DNA of 40,009 nucleotides from Candidatus Amesbacteria bacterium GW2011_GWB1_47_19 (GTDB lineage: Bacteria > Patescibacteriota > Microgenomatia > CAZETR01 > Amesbacteraceae): positions 1-40,009 of the forward strand of contig LCNZ01000008.1 in NCBI GenBank assembly GCA_001002325.1, read 5' to 3'. The stretch's first letter is position 1, and the number at the start of each line of letters is the position of its first letter. Positions 27,083 through 36,094 of this stretch are shown here, piece after piece. The notes under the pieces are model-generated. The model saw only the letters and a program-made list of their open reading frames with translations. It ran no database searches and had not been told where the DNA came from. The translations under genes were made by a program, and so were the position numbers.

Positions 27083-28034
27083 TATTGGAATTGTGTTCGG
27101 ACAGATCCCGGGCATACCGGGTGACACCGTCATTCCCGGTGAGGTAATACCAGTAAGGTGAGTCCTGGGGATGGAGGGAGGCATTGATGGCGGCCAGCCC
27201 GGGATTGGCTATGGGGGTCGGGGGAAGTCCGGAATGGAGATAGGTATTGTAACTTGATGGTACCCGAGTGGAAGTTACCGGCTGCCACCAGTCACAAACC
27301 AGAGGACGGGTCAGGCAACGGGTTAGATCCTGAGCGTACTGGATACTGGCGTCGACCTGGAGGGGCATACCATCGTCCAGACGTTTTTTCAGAATGCCGG
27401 AGATGAGCAGCCGATCAGCCGGAGATTTTGCTTCCCTCTCGATGAGAGATGCCATAATCAGATCGGGGTAGTTTTCCGGCAGGACAAGGTCGGATTTACG
27501 GGAAAAGTTGCCGGTCATAAGAGTAATGACTTGCGTAGCATCAGCAGACTGGGGAACAAGATAAGTGTCCGGGAATAATTGGCCTTCAAGACCGACCGTC
27601 TTCATCATAAATTCTCCAGGGTCGAAGCTGCTTCCTGATCCGGTGAGAGACCGTGATAATAGTCCGGCTATCTGTTCACGGCGCCAGCCTTCGGGAATGG
27701 TAACCCAGATATCACCGGGGCCGCTGATAAGATGAGAGATTATGTCCGGGGCGGAGAGCCGGGCGGATAGGAGGAACCCACCGGGGCGAAGGGAGTTGTC
27801 GAGATGATGAAGACGAAGGTGAATCTTGGCAGCCAAGGCGGAGCGAATGAGGCCGGATTTCTCCAACTCCTGAAGTACCGATCCGGCGGATTGATTTTTA
27901 TTTACTACAAAAGTGACCTGACCGCCTGAGGCCGGCGAAAGAGGAGACAACAGGTATCGCCAGTAAAAAAAGACACCAGCGGAGGCGGCAAAAATCAAGA
28001 ACAAGGAAATGATTAAAATCCAGAAAAGTTTCAC
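27060..28034 (-). CDS. mltG: Endolytic murein transglycosylase MltG
   Basis: 324 residues. An N-terminal membrane anchor (residues 4-25, WILIISLFLIFAASAGVFFYW) places it outside the cell membrane. A LysM-like part (VTIPEGWRREQIAGLLS) is followed by the YceG catalytic region: MASLIEREAK with the catalytic Glu, ISGILKKRLDDGMPLQVDASIQYA, and SYNTYLHSGLPPTPIANPGLAAI. MltG cuts nascent peptidoglycan strands and sets glycan length. It overlaps the zinc-ribbon gene by 4 nt and its 3' end carries the rpoB promoter. Confidence 0.93.
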   Translation of the reverse strand: MKLFWILIISLFLIFAASAGVFFYWRYLLSPLSPASGGQVTFVVNKNQSAGSVLQELEKSGLIRSALAAKIHLRLHHLDNSLRPGGFLLSARLSAPDIISHLISGPGDIWVTIPEGWRREQIAGLLSRSLTGSGSSFDPGEFMMKTVGLEGQLFPDTYLVPQSADATQVITLMTGNFSRKSDLVLPENYPDLIMASLIEREAKSPADRLLISGILKKRLDDGMPLQVDASIQYAQDLTRCLTRPLVCDWWQPVTSTRVPSSYNTYLHSGLPPTPIANPGLAAINASLHPQDSPYWYYLTGNDGVTRYARDLSEHNSNIDKYLRL

Positions 28035-28231
28035 ACTTCTTCAAAGAGGGCGCGACGGAATTTACCTGAATCAATTTCCCTGATAAAAATCCGGTGGCAC
28101 TTGAGGCAGGTTATCTTTTCACCGTTGGGGTGGGATTCCTTTTTACCTGCAGACAAATCGCTACCACAACCGACGCACCGACCCTGAGATAATAACCAAG
28201 CCTGAACCGGGGCGATAACATTCTTAAACAT
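28031..28231 (-). CDS. Small zinc-ribbon protein
   Basis: 66 residues with two Cys pairs, CVGC (19-22) and CLKC (42-45), spaced as in a small zinc ribbon. No other domain. It overlaps mltG by 4 nt, so translation is probably coupled. Function unknown; a nucleic-acid- or protein-binding role is only inferred from the fold. Confidence 0.7.
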   Translation of the reverse strand: MFKNVIAPVQAWLLSQGRCVGCGSDLSAGKKESHPNGEKITCLKCHRIFIREIDSGKFRRALFEEV

Positions 28232-28270
28232 ATTGGTTTGACTTTACTATGCCCCCAAACGGCAGTCAAG

Positions 28271-28807
28271 TTATTTTTTGGGGCGATTGAAGAATAATTT
28301 TTCCTCTATTTTTTCGACTAATTCACTAATTACCAAGGGTGTGGGTTCCAGTTCCTTTTGAATACTGGTCTGGATTTTTTGGGGATTGACGGGGCTGAGC
28401 ATCCGTTCCAGTTCCGGGTCTGGCGGGGTTTTGGGGAAATGGGCTGCATGGATTTCCGATAACAGCTTGAGGCATTTAGTAATTTCCCGTTCCGCTACTT
28501 CGTTGATCTGAAGGTGAATTTCTTCCCGAAGGGTATCGATTGTTGACTGGCGATTTTGGCTGATGAGAACAAAAATCGAGAGAACAATAGCTTCCAAGGA
28601 AACCATCATGGTGAGAAAGGTGAACGGATAAGGGTCAATCACCGGGAGTCCGGGGAGCCTCCCGCTATTGATCAGAATCCAGGCGGCAAACAGGAGGATA
28701 TTCAGAATGAAAAAGAAGAAACTGCCGGAGGCGCGGTTTACGTCGTCGGCCAGGCGCTCAGTGAAACTGCGGCTTTTCTGGAGTTTGGCTTCGATAGAAT
28801 GAGCCAT
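28271..28807 (-). CDS. DUF1003 membrane protein
   Basis: 178 residues. The N-terminal helix (SRSFTERLADDVNRASGS), two membrane segments (FFFFILNILLFAAWILIN and PFTFLTMMVSLEAIVLSIFVLIS) and the SQNRQS...REEIHLQINEVAE helix are the DUF1003 pattern. The C-terminal 60 residues are a soluble helical extension. The function of the family is unknown. It follows ruvX by 3 nt in the same operon. Confidence 0.9.
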   Translation of the reverse strand: MAHSIEAKLQKSRSFTERLADDVNRASGSFFFFILNILLFAAWILINSGRLPGLPVIDPYPFTFLTMMVSLEAIVLSIFVLISQNRQSTIDTLREEIHLQINEVAEREITKCLKLLSEIHAAHFPKTPPDPELERMLSPVNPQKIQTSIQKELEPTPLVISELVEKIEEKLFFNRPKK

Positions 28808-28810
28808 GAC

Positions 28811-29194
28811 TTAAGTGTGCCCCGACACCTGCTGTGAGTCAAGCCAGCTTTGGAGAATGATAGCTGCTGCAACGGCATGCTCTCGGGATTGGCGCCTGGT
28901 CAGAGAGGTGTGAGACAAAGACTGTCTGGCATCATGGGAAGAAAGAGTTTCTTCGACCACAATAATTTGACAGCCCAGACTTTGAAGCCCGTCAACAAAT
29001 TTTTGAACCCGGCTGCGAACCGGACCGTCGGGTATGCCGATAATTATGGCTTTGACGGAATGTTTTTCCACTAAACGGGAGATAAATTCAAATGCCTTGC
29101 CGGTGTCCACTGAAGCCAAAGGCTCGGCCAGGGGACCGGTGGCCAAAGCCAAACCGGTTTGCTTCAAGCCATAATCAATACCGAGATAGTTCAT
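28811..29194 (-). CDS. ruvX: Putative pre-16S rRNA nuclease / Holliday-junction resolvase-like RuvX
   Basis: 127 residues, usual size. GIDYGLKQTGLALA at the N-terminus carries the first catalytic Asp of the RNase H-like fold. IIIGIPDGPVRSRVQKFVDGL and VEETLSSHDAR give the second acidic site, and SREHAVAAAIILQSWL the C-terminal helix with a His where the family often has Asp. It overlaps the MazG-like gene by 4 nt. YqgF/RuvX processes the 5' end of 16S rRNA in E. coli. Confidence 0.9.
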   Translation of the reverse strand: MNYLGIDYGLKQTGLALATGPLAEPLASVDTGKAFEFISRLVEKHSVKAIIIGIPDGPVRSRVQKFVDGLQSLGCQIIVVEETLSSHDARQSLSHTSLTRRQSREHAVAAAIILQSWLDSQQVSGHT

Positions 29195-29496
29195 TTTTTG
29201 GTAAAACGGTGAGCGTCTCTGGATGAATATTTGTCTATGGTATTTCTAAAACTCTTATCCAAATCTATCCTCAGGGAATTTGCCAGACAAACAATAGTAA
29301 AGATAATATCCCCTAATTCTTCTGAAATTTCTTTGGTTTCTTCCGAGGGTTTTTTCTTTTTCGGGCCGAAACGGTGATTTAATTCCCGGGCTAATTCTCC
29401 CGTTTCCTCAACCAATCTGGCAAGAATTTCCAGAGGTTTGAAGTAACCATTATTCTGGCCAACCCAATTGTCAACCTGTTTTTGGATTAGTTTCAT
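29191..29496 (-). CDS. MazG-like nucleotide pyrophosphohydrolase
   Basis: 101 residues. The helical all-alpha NTPase motif is visible: LVEETGELARELN (EExxE) and EISEELGDIIFTIVCLAN (ExxD), which bind Mg2+ and the triphosphate. Family members split dNTP or NTP to NMP and PPi and clean the nucleotide pool. First gene of the short ruvX cluster, 37 nt downstream of the sortase gene. Confidence 0.85.
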   Translation of the reverse strand: MKLIQKQVDNWVGQNNGYFKPLEILARLVEETGELARELNHRFGPKKKKPSEETKEISEELGDIIFTIVCLANSLRIDLDKSFRNTIDKYSSRDAHRFTKK

Positions 29497-29533
29497 GTAT
29501 TTTGATTATAAGCTTTATGTTTTGCTCAAACAG

Positions 29534-30214
29534 TTAGTTGGCCAATTCGGCGATGGCGACGAAGCGGCGCCAGTAGGTGCCCAGGGGAACACAGGTAACA
29601 AGTGTAAGCTGGTATTTATCGAAATGCTGGCTTAAAACTTCTATTTGCTGGGGGCGGACTTCCTGGGTTTTCCTGACCAGGTAGCGGTAAGTAATGCCGT
29701 CATATCTGATAATTACGTCGTCACCAGTTTTAATTTTTGGCAATAAATTAAAAATAGTCAGGGGATAACCCGGGCGATACATTTGGGGTAAAGAGGAATG
29801 GCCAAAAATAACGGAATTACCAAAATTGCCGGGGAGGGAGGTGCCGGGGAAATGGATGGCATTTTTTTTCAGGTCAGAACCATTTATTTCCACCGGAATA
29901 TCTACCAGGTCCAGTGCAGGGGCAGATAGAGTAAAGTAGGTTACTTTGGTCGGAGGCGGGGTGGGAACTGAAACGGGAACCGAGGAGAACCAGTTGGAGG
30001 CCAGAGTGTAATCAACTGAGGCCAAACCGAAAGCGTTCACCACAAATGTGGCCGGACGACCGGAGGTGGCGGAAGGGTCCATCAACTGAGGCTGGGGATA
30101 GAGAAGAAAACGCAGGTAAGAGGTGGTAACAGGGACCAGGACTACGGCCAGGAAAATCAGACCGGTAAAAATCAAGACAACAGAAAGGAGACGGGTTTGA
30201 CGCTTGGCTATCAC
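29534..30214 (-). CDS. Sortase
   Basis: 226 residues. One N-terminal membrane segment (LLSVVLIFTGLIFLAVVLVPV) and a Pro-rich stalk precede the sortase barrel. His139 in FGHSS, Cys208 in LTLVTC and Arg216 in YWRR form the catalytic triad. Sortases cut a sorting signal and attach the protein to the wall or to another subunit. It overlaps the 704-residue baseplate-J-like gene by 4 nt, so the two probably act together. Class (D/E-like) is a guess. Confidence 0.9.
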   Translation of the reverse strand: MIAKRQTRLLSVVLIFTGLIFLAVVLVPVTTSYLRFLLYPQPQLMDPSATSGRPATFVVNAFGLASVDYTLASNWFSSVPVSVPTPPPTKVTYFTLSAPALDLVDIPVEINGSDLKKNAIHFPGTSLPGNFGNSVIFGHSSLPQMYRPGYPLTIFNLLPKIKTGDDVIIRYDGITYRYLVRKTQEVRPQQIEVLSQHFDKYQLTLVTCVPLGTYWRRFVAIAELAN

Positions 30215-32325
30215 GGAACAGGCTGGACGACAATATTAATGCGGTCAGGAATGTGAGGCAAAGTTAATATCCGGGAAGGGAAATGCGGGAAAAATTTAAA
30301 ATCTACCGAGGAGACAGACTGCAGGCTCTGTAAATAGTCCCGGGCCTGGGCCGGAAATTTGCCAGCCAGGTCCCGGGCTACCCGGGTTGAATCGAAATCG
30401 GGTAGAAGATCTGCCCTAACGGAAACATCAAAACTGGCAGAATCTTTGGTGGTTTCTTTGACCTGAAAGCTGTGGCGGACGTCTCCAGTGGAATTAAATC
30501 CTTCTGGGATAAGCGGCTCGACTTGACCCGAAATGAGCTCGTCCAGGTCTTGTTTGGCCAGAACCAGACCTTTTGCTTTGACAGTCAGACGAAGTGTCAG
30601 TTCGTCAGCTACTTCGTCAACTTTATGACTGGCTTCTTCGGAAACCGTCTGAAGTTCGACAGATTCGGGGATAAGAATCTGCGCGTCGGTAATCTGACCT
30701 GCCAGATCATCCTTGGCCTGGTCTTTAAGAGAGGAGGAAAGTTCGGTGCGTAAACCTGCCAGATCATCCTTGGCCACGGCTTTGACCTGTTGGCTGGATC
30801 CCCCGGAAAAGGCAGCGTCGTTTTTGGCTACGAAATCCAGAGCCGCGAAAGTGCCGATTTTAAACTGAGTGCCAGCTGAGATATTGCTATCGCTACCGAT
30901 TTGTGAGGCAGTAACTTTAACGGCGGATTTACCCGGCTGGTAGGAATTGGGGTCAGCGGTGCCGGAAGCGGAGGCTATGGCAACATCGGCGTCCAACACA
31001 AACTTGAGACCCGAAGGTGAAGATATGACGGTACCTGAAGGAAAAGTGCGCGGGACTGAAGTACCATTGATGACAGTTACCGAACCCGTGGCTTTATCGC
31101 CGATGAGTTTAGTCCCGGTAGCGGGATTGGATTTATCATCGGATACAGTGGCTTCTATGGTACGAGCGGGAAGTAGTGCTTTTCCGACGTCGACCACGGT
31201 TGTGGAAGCGGATGCAGTTAGAATAAACTGATGTTCCAGCGTCCGGGGGGCAACCGACAGACTGACGGTGGCTTTCGGCAGATACCAATAGGATGTAAAA
31301 AGACCGACTGCAACCAATATTAACGCTATCAAAAACAGGAGGGGAGATGCGGGGAGCCGGGGCAAGCGGATACGCGGTAATGACAGCCGGCGATGACCGG
31401 ACGGACCACGGGCAGGAGGAACCTGGTGATCAGGGCGGAAGGTCTCTTCCGAAGGAGCGGGGACCGGATCGGCTACGACATCCTCGTTTAAAGAAAAACC
31501 CAAGTCCCGGGGAGTTACCGGGGCAGGCCGGACTGGTGAGACGGTTGAAGGAATTAGTCCCATAGCCTCGGCTACCTCCTCCCCACTGGCCAGGGCGATG
31601 GCTTTGACAGTGAAGTCCTGAGGCAATACGTCTATCTTGGGAAAGTGGAGAAATGGCAGACGCGTCTGCGGAGCCTGCCAGGGATGAGACAGAAGAGTCT
31701 GCCTGACTTCCTCCAGATCCAGACCGGAATCGTAAAGAAATATTCGGGAGGGAAGCATATCCACATGACTGAACCGGGATAAACCCTCAATGACATCGGC
31801 AATTATCTGAGAACTGCGAGTCACAAAAACGGTATGGTCTATTTTTCCTAGACGTACCAGGGTGACTTCCAACATCCGGGGCCAAACTCCGAGGAGAATG
31901 GCAGTAATCGGTACACCTTCGGTGCTCTGGATATATCGGGACAGGGCTTGGGGGGTGACTACGTATCCGACTGCGGTGAGGGATAATTTTTCCGTTAAAG
32001 TCCTGAGCAGCTTGAGACGGAGCGGAGAGACTTTTTCTTCACCGACCCAATCCGGCGGCAGTCCGAAAATTACTTTTTGGGGCTGAACCGATCCCGACGG
32101 ATCGAGATGTTGTGACGAGTCTGTCAGAGACCGGTCACAGGCCTGAATCAGGCTATGATCCTGCTGACCGTCCCAGTCATAACGATTACTGACCGCCAGA
32201 ACCTGGGGCTTTCCGTTGGCAACTGTCCAGACGGCACTTTTGACGGTGAGGGCATCTATCTGCAGGACGAAAAAATATTCGCGGGCCGGAGCGGAGGAAT
32301 TTTTTTTAAAAAAAGGCAGCAACAT
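30211..32325 (-). CDS. Membrane protein with PilM-like N-terminus and baseplate-J-like ectodomain
   Basis: 704 residues. The first 250 residues look like an actin-like PilM/FtsA-type domain (VLQIDALTVKSAVW, VIFGLPPDWVG, VGYVVTPQALSRY, RIFLYDSG). A basic Pro-rich stretch precedes one membrane helix near 330-350 (LLFLIALILVAVGLFTSYW). The outside part has a domain of phage baseplate-J/gp47 look (KATGSVTVINGTSVPRTFPSGTVISSPSGLKFV). It is next to the sortase, overlapping by 4 nt. I infer an envelope-spanning assembly protein; similar proteins are often annotated in CPR genomes. Not a phage remnant: no other phage gene is near. Confidence 0.65.
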   Translation of the reverse strand: MLLPFFKKNSSAPAREYFFVLQIDALTVKSAVWTVANGKPQVLAVSNRYDWDGQQDHSLIQACDRSLTDSSQHLDPSGSVQPQKVIFGLPPDWVGEEKVSPLRLKLLRTLTEKLSLTAVGYVVTPQALSRYIQSTEGVPITAILLGVWPRMLEVTLVRLGKIDHTVFVTRSSQIIADVIEGLSRFSHVDMLPSRIFLYDSGLDLEEVRQTLLSHPWQAPQTRLPFLHFPKIDVLPQDFTVKAIALASGEEVAEAMGLIPSTVSPVRPAPVTPRDLGFSLNEDVVADPVPAPSEETFRPDHQVPPARGPSGHRRLSLPRIRLPRLPASPLLFLIALILVAVGLFTSYWYLPKATVSLSVAPRTLEHQFILTASASTTVVDVGKALLPARTIEATVSDDKSNPATGTKLIGDKATGSVTVINGTSVPRTFPSGTVISSPSGLKFVLDADVAIASASGTADPNSYQPGKSAVKVTASQIGSDSNISAGTQFKIGTFAALDFVAKNDAAFSGGSSQQVKAVAKDDLAGLRTELSSSLKDQAKDDLAGQITDAQILIPESVELQTVSEEASHKVDEVADELTLRLTVKAKGLVLAKQDLDELISGQVEPLIPEGFNSTGDVRHSFQVKETTKDSASFDVSVRADLLPDFDSTRVARDLAGKFPAQARDYLQSLQSVSSVDFKFFPHFPSRILTLPHIPDRINIVVQPVP

Positions 32326-32370
32326 AGATAAAAACTCAAAATTTAAAAGTCAAAATTCAAAAAAAGAATA

Positions 32371-34119
32371 TTACTTTTCCAATTGAGCATAGATGCGGCG
32401 AATACCGGAGCCGGCGGACTCCTCCTTGACTATCTTAATACGGCCGATCTGTCCAGTCGAGCTGACATGCGGTCCACCGCACAATTCTAATGAATAATCT
32501 CCTATCTGATATACAGAAGTTGTTTCCGGATATTTTTCCGGGAAAAAAGCCAGAGCGCCCTGGGCTAAAGCCTGATCTTTGGGCATTTCGGTACGAGTGA
32601 CCGGCAGATCGACGGAGATTTTTTGATTGACTTTTTCTTCAATCCGGATTAATTCCTCCGGGGTTATTCTGGCTGAATGGGAAAAGTCAAATCGCAGCCT
32701 GGCCGAGGTAATGTTGCTCCCTTTTTGATGTACATGATCTCCCAAAACATCCCGCAGGGCCTGATGTAGCAAATGAGTAGCAGTATGATATTTAACTACA
32801 GTGCCCGACTGATCCTGAAGTCCGCCTTTGAACATCCCGGCTGAAGCCGTATGCGACATTTCCTGGTGTTTTTTGAATTCAGAGGTAAATTCCCGAGTGT
32901 CAATGTTATATCCTTTGGCGGATGCTAACTCGGCGGTAATCTCTAAAGGAAACCCGTAAGTTTGAAACAAATCAAAAGCGGTTTTTCCGTCTATTTTTTC
33001 GATCTTTTCAAACTCCCTTAATCCCTTATCCAATGTTTTTAAAAATCGCGATATTTCATCCGCTAATGTTTGTTGGGTAAGAGCGGAATTAACGGCCAAT
33101 TCGGGATAAACGGGTGACATTTGATCAACATAAAGGAGGCTGAGTCGGGACGCAGTCGTAGTGATGTCAGGAGTTAAGGATTTGAGTTTGACGGCTACGC
33201 GGCGTATGAGACGGCGCAGAATATATCCCCGTTCCTTGTTTGACGGCTGGACTCCGTCAGAAATAATAAAAACTGCAGCGCGGAGATGGTCCGCAATTAT
33301 CCGAAAATCACGAAAACGGGTAGAGTAGGAGTTACCGGTTAGTTTTTCCAGCAAGGAAATGGCCGGCTGCCATAAATGGGTCAGATAATCATCGGCATAA
33401 CCGTTGATTACGGCCAAAGTCCTTTCAACCCCCATACCGGTGTCAACGTTGGGAAACGGCAGCTTTTCAAATTTACCTGGACCGGTTTTGTTGTATTCCA
33501 TAAATACGTTATTCCATATCTCGCTAAACCGACTGCAGTTATCACCGGGAAAGCAGTCGGGTCCACAAGGAGTTTGAGTAATGTCATAAAACATTTCTGA
33601 ATCAGGACCACAAGGGCCGGTCAGGCCTGCCGGACCCCACCAATTATCTTTTTTACCATAGAAAAAAATCCGATCGGCAGGGATTCCCAATGATTGCCAA
33701 ACAGCAGCGGATTCTTCGTCTTTGGGGGCATCCTCGTCACCGGCAAAACAACTTATATATAGCCTGCCGGAGTCAAGTTTTAATTCCCGGGTGAGAAACT
33801 CGTAGGACCAGGTTATGGACTCCTTTTTAAAATAATCCCCTAGCGACCAATTTCCGAGCATTTCGAAAAAAGTATGGTGGAAAGTATCACCCACTTCGTC
33901 GATATCATCCGTTCGCATACATTTCTGAATATCCACTAAACGCTTTCCCAGGGGATGAGGCTGGCCTAAAAGATACGGCACGAGAGGATGCATACCGGCA
34001 GTGGTATACAGGACGGAGGGGTCGTTTTCGGGAACGAGAGGGGCGGAGGGGATGATTTTGTGTCCCCGGGCAACAAAAAAATCTAAATATTTCTGGCGTA
34101 ATTGATCGGCGGTAATCAT
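32371..34119 (-). CDS. alaS: Alanyl-tRNA synthetase, short form
   Basis: 582 residues versus about 870 in E. coli. The class II catalytic core is at the start (FFVARGHKIIPSAPLVP, TTAGMHPLVPYLLG, VQKCMRTDDIDEVG). The tRNA-binding part has KERGYILRRLIRR. The editing domain has the zinc/active-site HTATHLLHQAL and CGGPHV (from C547), where most bacteria have CGGTH. It ends with SGIRRIYAQLEK, the normal end of the editing domain, so the oligomerisation and C-Ala domains are absent. Short AlaRS is known in CPR bacteria. The start lies 6 nt behind TAAAAT. Confidence 0.95.
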   Translation of the reverse strand: MITADQLRQKYLDFFVARGHKIIPSAPLVPENDPSVLYTTAGMHPLVPYLLGQPHPLGKRLVDIQKCMRTDDIDEVGDTFHHTFFEMLGNWSLGDYFKKESITWSYEFLTRELKLDSGRLYISCFAGDEDAPKDEESAAVWQSLGIPADRIFFYGKKDNWWGPAGLTGPCGPDSEMFYDITQTPCGPDCFPGDNCSRFSEIWNNVFMEYNKTGPGKFEKLPFPNVDTGMGVERTLAVINGYADDYLTHLWQPAISLLEKLTGNSYSTRFRDFRIIADHLRAAVFIISDGVQPSNKERGYILRRLIRRVAVKLKSLTPDITTTASRLSLLYVDQMSPVYPELAVNSALTQQTLADEISRFLKTLDKGLREFEKIEKIDGKTAFDLFQTYGFPLEITAELASAKGYNIDTREFTSEFKKHQEMSHTASAGMFKGGLQDQSGTVVKYHTATHLLHQALRDVLGDHVHQKGSNITSARLRFDFSHSARITPEELIRIEEKVNQKISVDLPVTRTEMPKDQALAQGALAFFPEKYPETTSVYQIGDYSLELCGGPHVSSTGQIGRIKIVKEESAGSGIRRIYAQLEK

Positions 34120-34125
34120 GGGCTA

Positions 34126-34163
34126 ATTTTAGCATTGGTTGCCAGAGCATATTCATGTAGAAT
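34126..34163. promoter_or_regulatory. Divergent leaderless promoters of alaS and the 34171 gene
   Basis: Minus: TAAAAT (34131-34126) ends 6 nt before the alaS ATG. Plus: TTGGTT (34135-34140), 17 nt, TAGAAT (34158-34163), ending 7 nt before GTG 34171. No Shine-Dalgarno on either side. Confidence 0.45.
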
Positions 34164-34170
34164 ATATTAA

Positions 34171-35067
34171 GTGGTTGAAGTTAAGAATACTGGGATGAAG
34201 GACTGGGTGAAACTGGGAATCCTGTTTATTTTCGGAGGAGTTCTATTTCTACTAGGAATAGCCGTAGAAAGGTATAAACAAACAAAGAATGGGCTGGTCG
34301 TCTATCCGACTCAAGCTTCACAACCAACCGGAAAGCCAGATGCAATATTCACCTGCAACCAAGATGCTGATTGCCAAGAAGTAATTGATAAAAGCAAGCC
34401 CTGTGCTTGTACCGAAGCAGTGAATAAAGAATACGTGGGGAAATATGGATTTTCTGCTTTTGACCAAACCACAGGTGTTACAGAGGAGAATATCGCTTGC
34501 AATAGATGCTTTTCTTTTGGTACACCAGCTTGTGTTGACAATCGGTGCGGTTTAGTCTTCCAAGGAAACAGCGCGGATACAAGTTCATGGAAAACTTACT
34601 ATGAAAAACAATCGAATTTGAAGTTTCTTCATCCTCCTAATTGGAAGGTTGTCAGTAATTCAAAAAGTGTTCGCTTGTGGCCTGACTATCCGGAATCTAC
34701 TTTCTGGTTCATGGATGTAATGGTGGCGAATGAAAAAGGAGACAAATTGTTAATATTCCGGGATGGAGAACCTGAAATGGGTAGCCCGATTACTGCAACC
34801 AGGGCAGATCTGTTTATTTGGTTGCCTGACCGGAAAATTGCCCGGGGGGTACTGGGACTTAGTAACCACTTATATTACCAGAGAGTGCTTAATGAATGCG
34901 ACAAAATTACAATTGGAAATAATGTTATCAAAAACGGGGATCAGGGGTGGTATTGTTTAGATGATAGTTGGGATAATGAATATTATGTTTATGTTACGTA
35001 TAATGGTTTATTAGATATAGATACACAAGCGATATTAGATACTATTGTGATGTCACATTCGAGGTGA
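34171..35067 (+). CDS. Membrane-anchored Cys-rich extracellular protein
   Basis: 298 residues from GTG 34171; an ATG eight codons later (34195) is an alternative. One N-terminal membrane segment (VKLGILFIFGGVLFLLGIAVE) is followed by an outside part. The first outer part is Cys-rich (CNQDADCQEV, CACTEAV, CNRCFSFGTPACVDNRCG), likely held by disulfides. The second, from about 140 (NLKFLHPPNWKVVS), looks like the PsbP/surface-lipoprotein type common in CPR. It stands alone on plus between minus-strand operons and is A+T-richer than its neighbours. Function unknown. Confidence 0.7.
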   Translation: MVEVKNTGMKDWVKLGILFIFGGVLFLLGIAVERYKQTKNGLVVYPTQASQPTGKPDAIFTCNQDADCQEVIDKSKPCACTEAVNKEYVGKYGFSAFDQTTGVTEENIACNRCFSFGTPACVDNRCGLVFQGNSADTSSWKTYYEKQSNLKFLHPPNWKVVSNSKSVRLWPDYPESTFWFMDVMVANEKGDKLLIFRDGEPEMGSPITATRADLFIWLPDRKIARGVLGLSNHLYYQRVLNECDKITIGNNVIKNGDQGWYCLDDSWDNEYYVYVTYNGLLDIDTQAILDTIVMSHSR

Positions 35068-35078
35068 GGATATGGTTA

Positions 35079-35426
35079 TTATGAGGGGCGGATGGGGATA
35101 CCGGCGCGACGGAAGAGATGGGGGCGGAGACGGGAAGAACGATGCTGGTGTTTGGGAGCGATAACCCGGTCGGGTGTGTGAGCGATTATCTGGTCCTGGG
35201 TTTGATTTACCAGGTCTTTGACTTCGGTATAAAACTCATTGACAGCGGCAACAGGGCGGGCGGCAGTTTCCGAAAGAGATTGGGTGTGCCCCAGTATGCG
35301 GTTAAGCTTCTGCAAAGCCAGACGGAACTCGTGCAGGATGTGAAAAACCTGAATGGCGGCAAAAGCCATCAGGAAAGTCAGAGTGGTGATGACGACAGCC
35401 AGTAACAGCTGGACAAATGTAGTCAT
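35079..35426 (-). CDS. Small single-pass membrane protein
   Basis: 115 residues. One N-terminal membrane helix (VQLLLAVVITTLTFLMAFAAIQVF), then a predicted amphipathic helix (HEFRLALQKLNRIL...AAVNEFYTEVKDLVNQT) and a basic tail. No family recognised. It lies 26 nt downstream of the RodZ-like gene and is probably in the same operon. Confidence 0.65.
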   Translation of the reverse strand: MTTFVQLLLAVVITTLTFLMAFAAIQVFHILHEFRLALQKLNRILGHTQSLSETAARPVAAVNEFYTEVKDLVNQTQDQIIAHTPDRVIAPKHQHRSSRLRPHLFRRAGIPIRPS

Positions 35427-35452
35427 AATTTGGTTCTACGTTACGTTTTAAG

Positions 35453-36094
35453 TTAAAGGTTGTCAACCCTATTGACGTCCCGGGTCACAACAGTTTTTTT
35501 GCCGGATTTGGCGGTGGCTGTAATAGTAATCATGTTGGGCCCGGGGATGAGGGATACCCTGAGGAAAAACTCTCCTCCTTTGTCGAGAGCGACCAATTCT
35601 CCATTGACGGAGAGGGTGGCTTCGGGATCTGTTTTGCCCGTGATTTCGACTGTATTTTCTGCAACAGTCGTAGAAACGGCGGGAGCAGTGACTTCCAATA
35701 CAGGCGGACCTGTAAGCAATTGATACTGATACAGAAGGTAGGCGGTAAAGACGGTGAAAATCAGGGAGACCACAGCAATAACTGTAGTCCGGGGAGTCCA
35801 AAAACTAATTTTGTTTACCGGTTCCACCATTCCCCGGGGAACAATCTGGCCCTGGCGATTTTCCACAAAATCCCGGCGAAATACAGCCAAAAGGTGCAGA
35901 GGGTTGAGATTTAAAAATTCGGCATAGTTGCGGACGAAACCCCGGGTGACTGTAGCGTTCGGGAGACGTCCGTAATCATCCGCTTCCAGGGAACGGAGAA
36001 ATTGTGACCGGATCTTGGTTATCCGGGTGACATCTTCGATATCCAATCTGGCTGCTTCTCTGGCAGTTTGTAAAATCTGTCCGGCGGTTTTCAT
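35453..36094 (-). CDS. RodZ-like helix-turn-helix membrane protein
   Basis: 213 residues. The N-terminal HTH of the RodZ type (AGQILQTAREAARLDIEDVTRITKIRSQFLRSLEADDYGRLP, then VTRGFVRNYAEFLNL) is followed by a basic linker, one membrane helix (TTVIAVVSLIFTVFTAYLLYQY) and an outer beta domain with VEITGKTDPEATLSVNG, of the glucodextranase-B/Ig type. RodZ links MreB to the wall machinery in rods. It overlaps ftsK by 4 nt (ATGA). Confidence 0.85.
   Translation of the reverse strand: MKTAGQILQTAREAARLDIEDVTRITKIRSQFLRSLEADDYGRLPNATVTRGFVRNYAEFLNLNPLHLLAVFRRDFVENRQGQIVPRGMVEPVNKISFWTPRTTVIAVVSLIFTVFTAYLLYQYQLLTGPPVLEVTAPAVSTTVAENTVEITGKTDPEATLSVNGELVALDKGGEFFLRVSLIPGPNMITITATAKSGKKTVVTRDVNRVDNL

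Noticed and set aside
30211-32325. Prophage remnant suggested by the baseplate-J-like domain
   Set aside because: No other phage gene is nearby; the protein has a membrane helix and is coupled to a sortase.
32326-32370. Promoter in the A+T-rich gap before the 704-residue gene
   Set aside because: A TTGACT can be paired only with a -10 that overlaps the start codon, so the spacing does not work.
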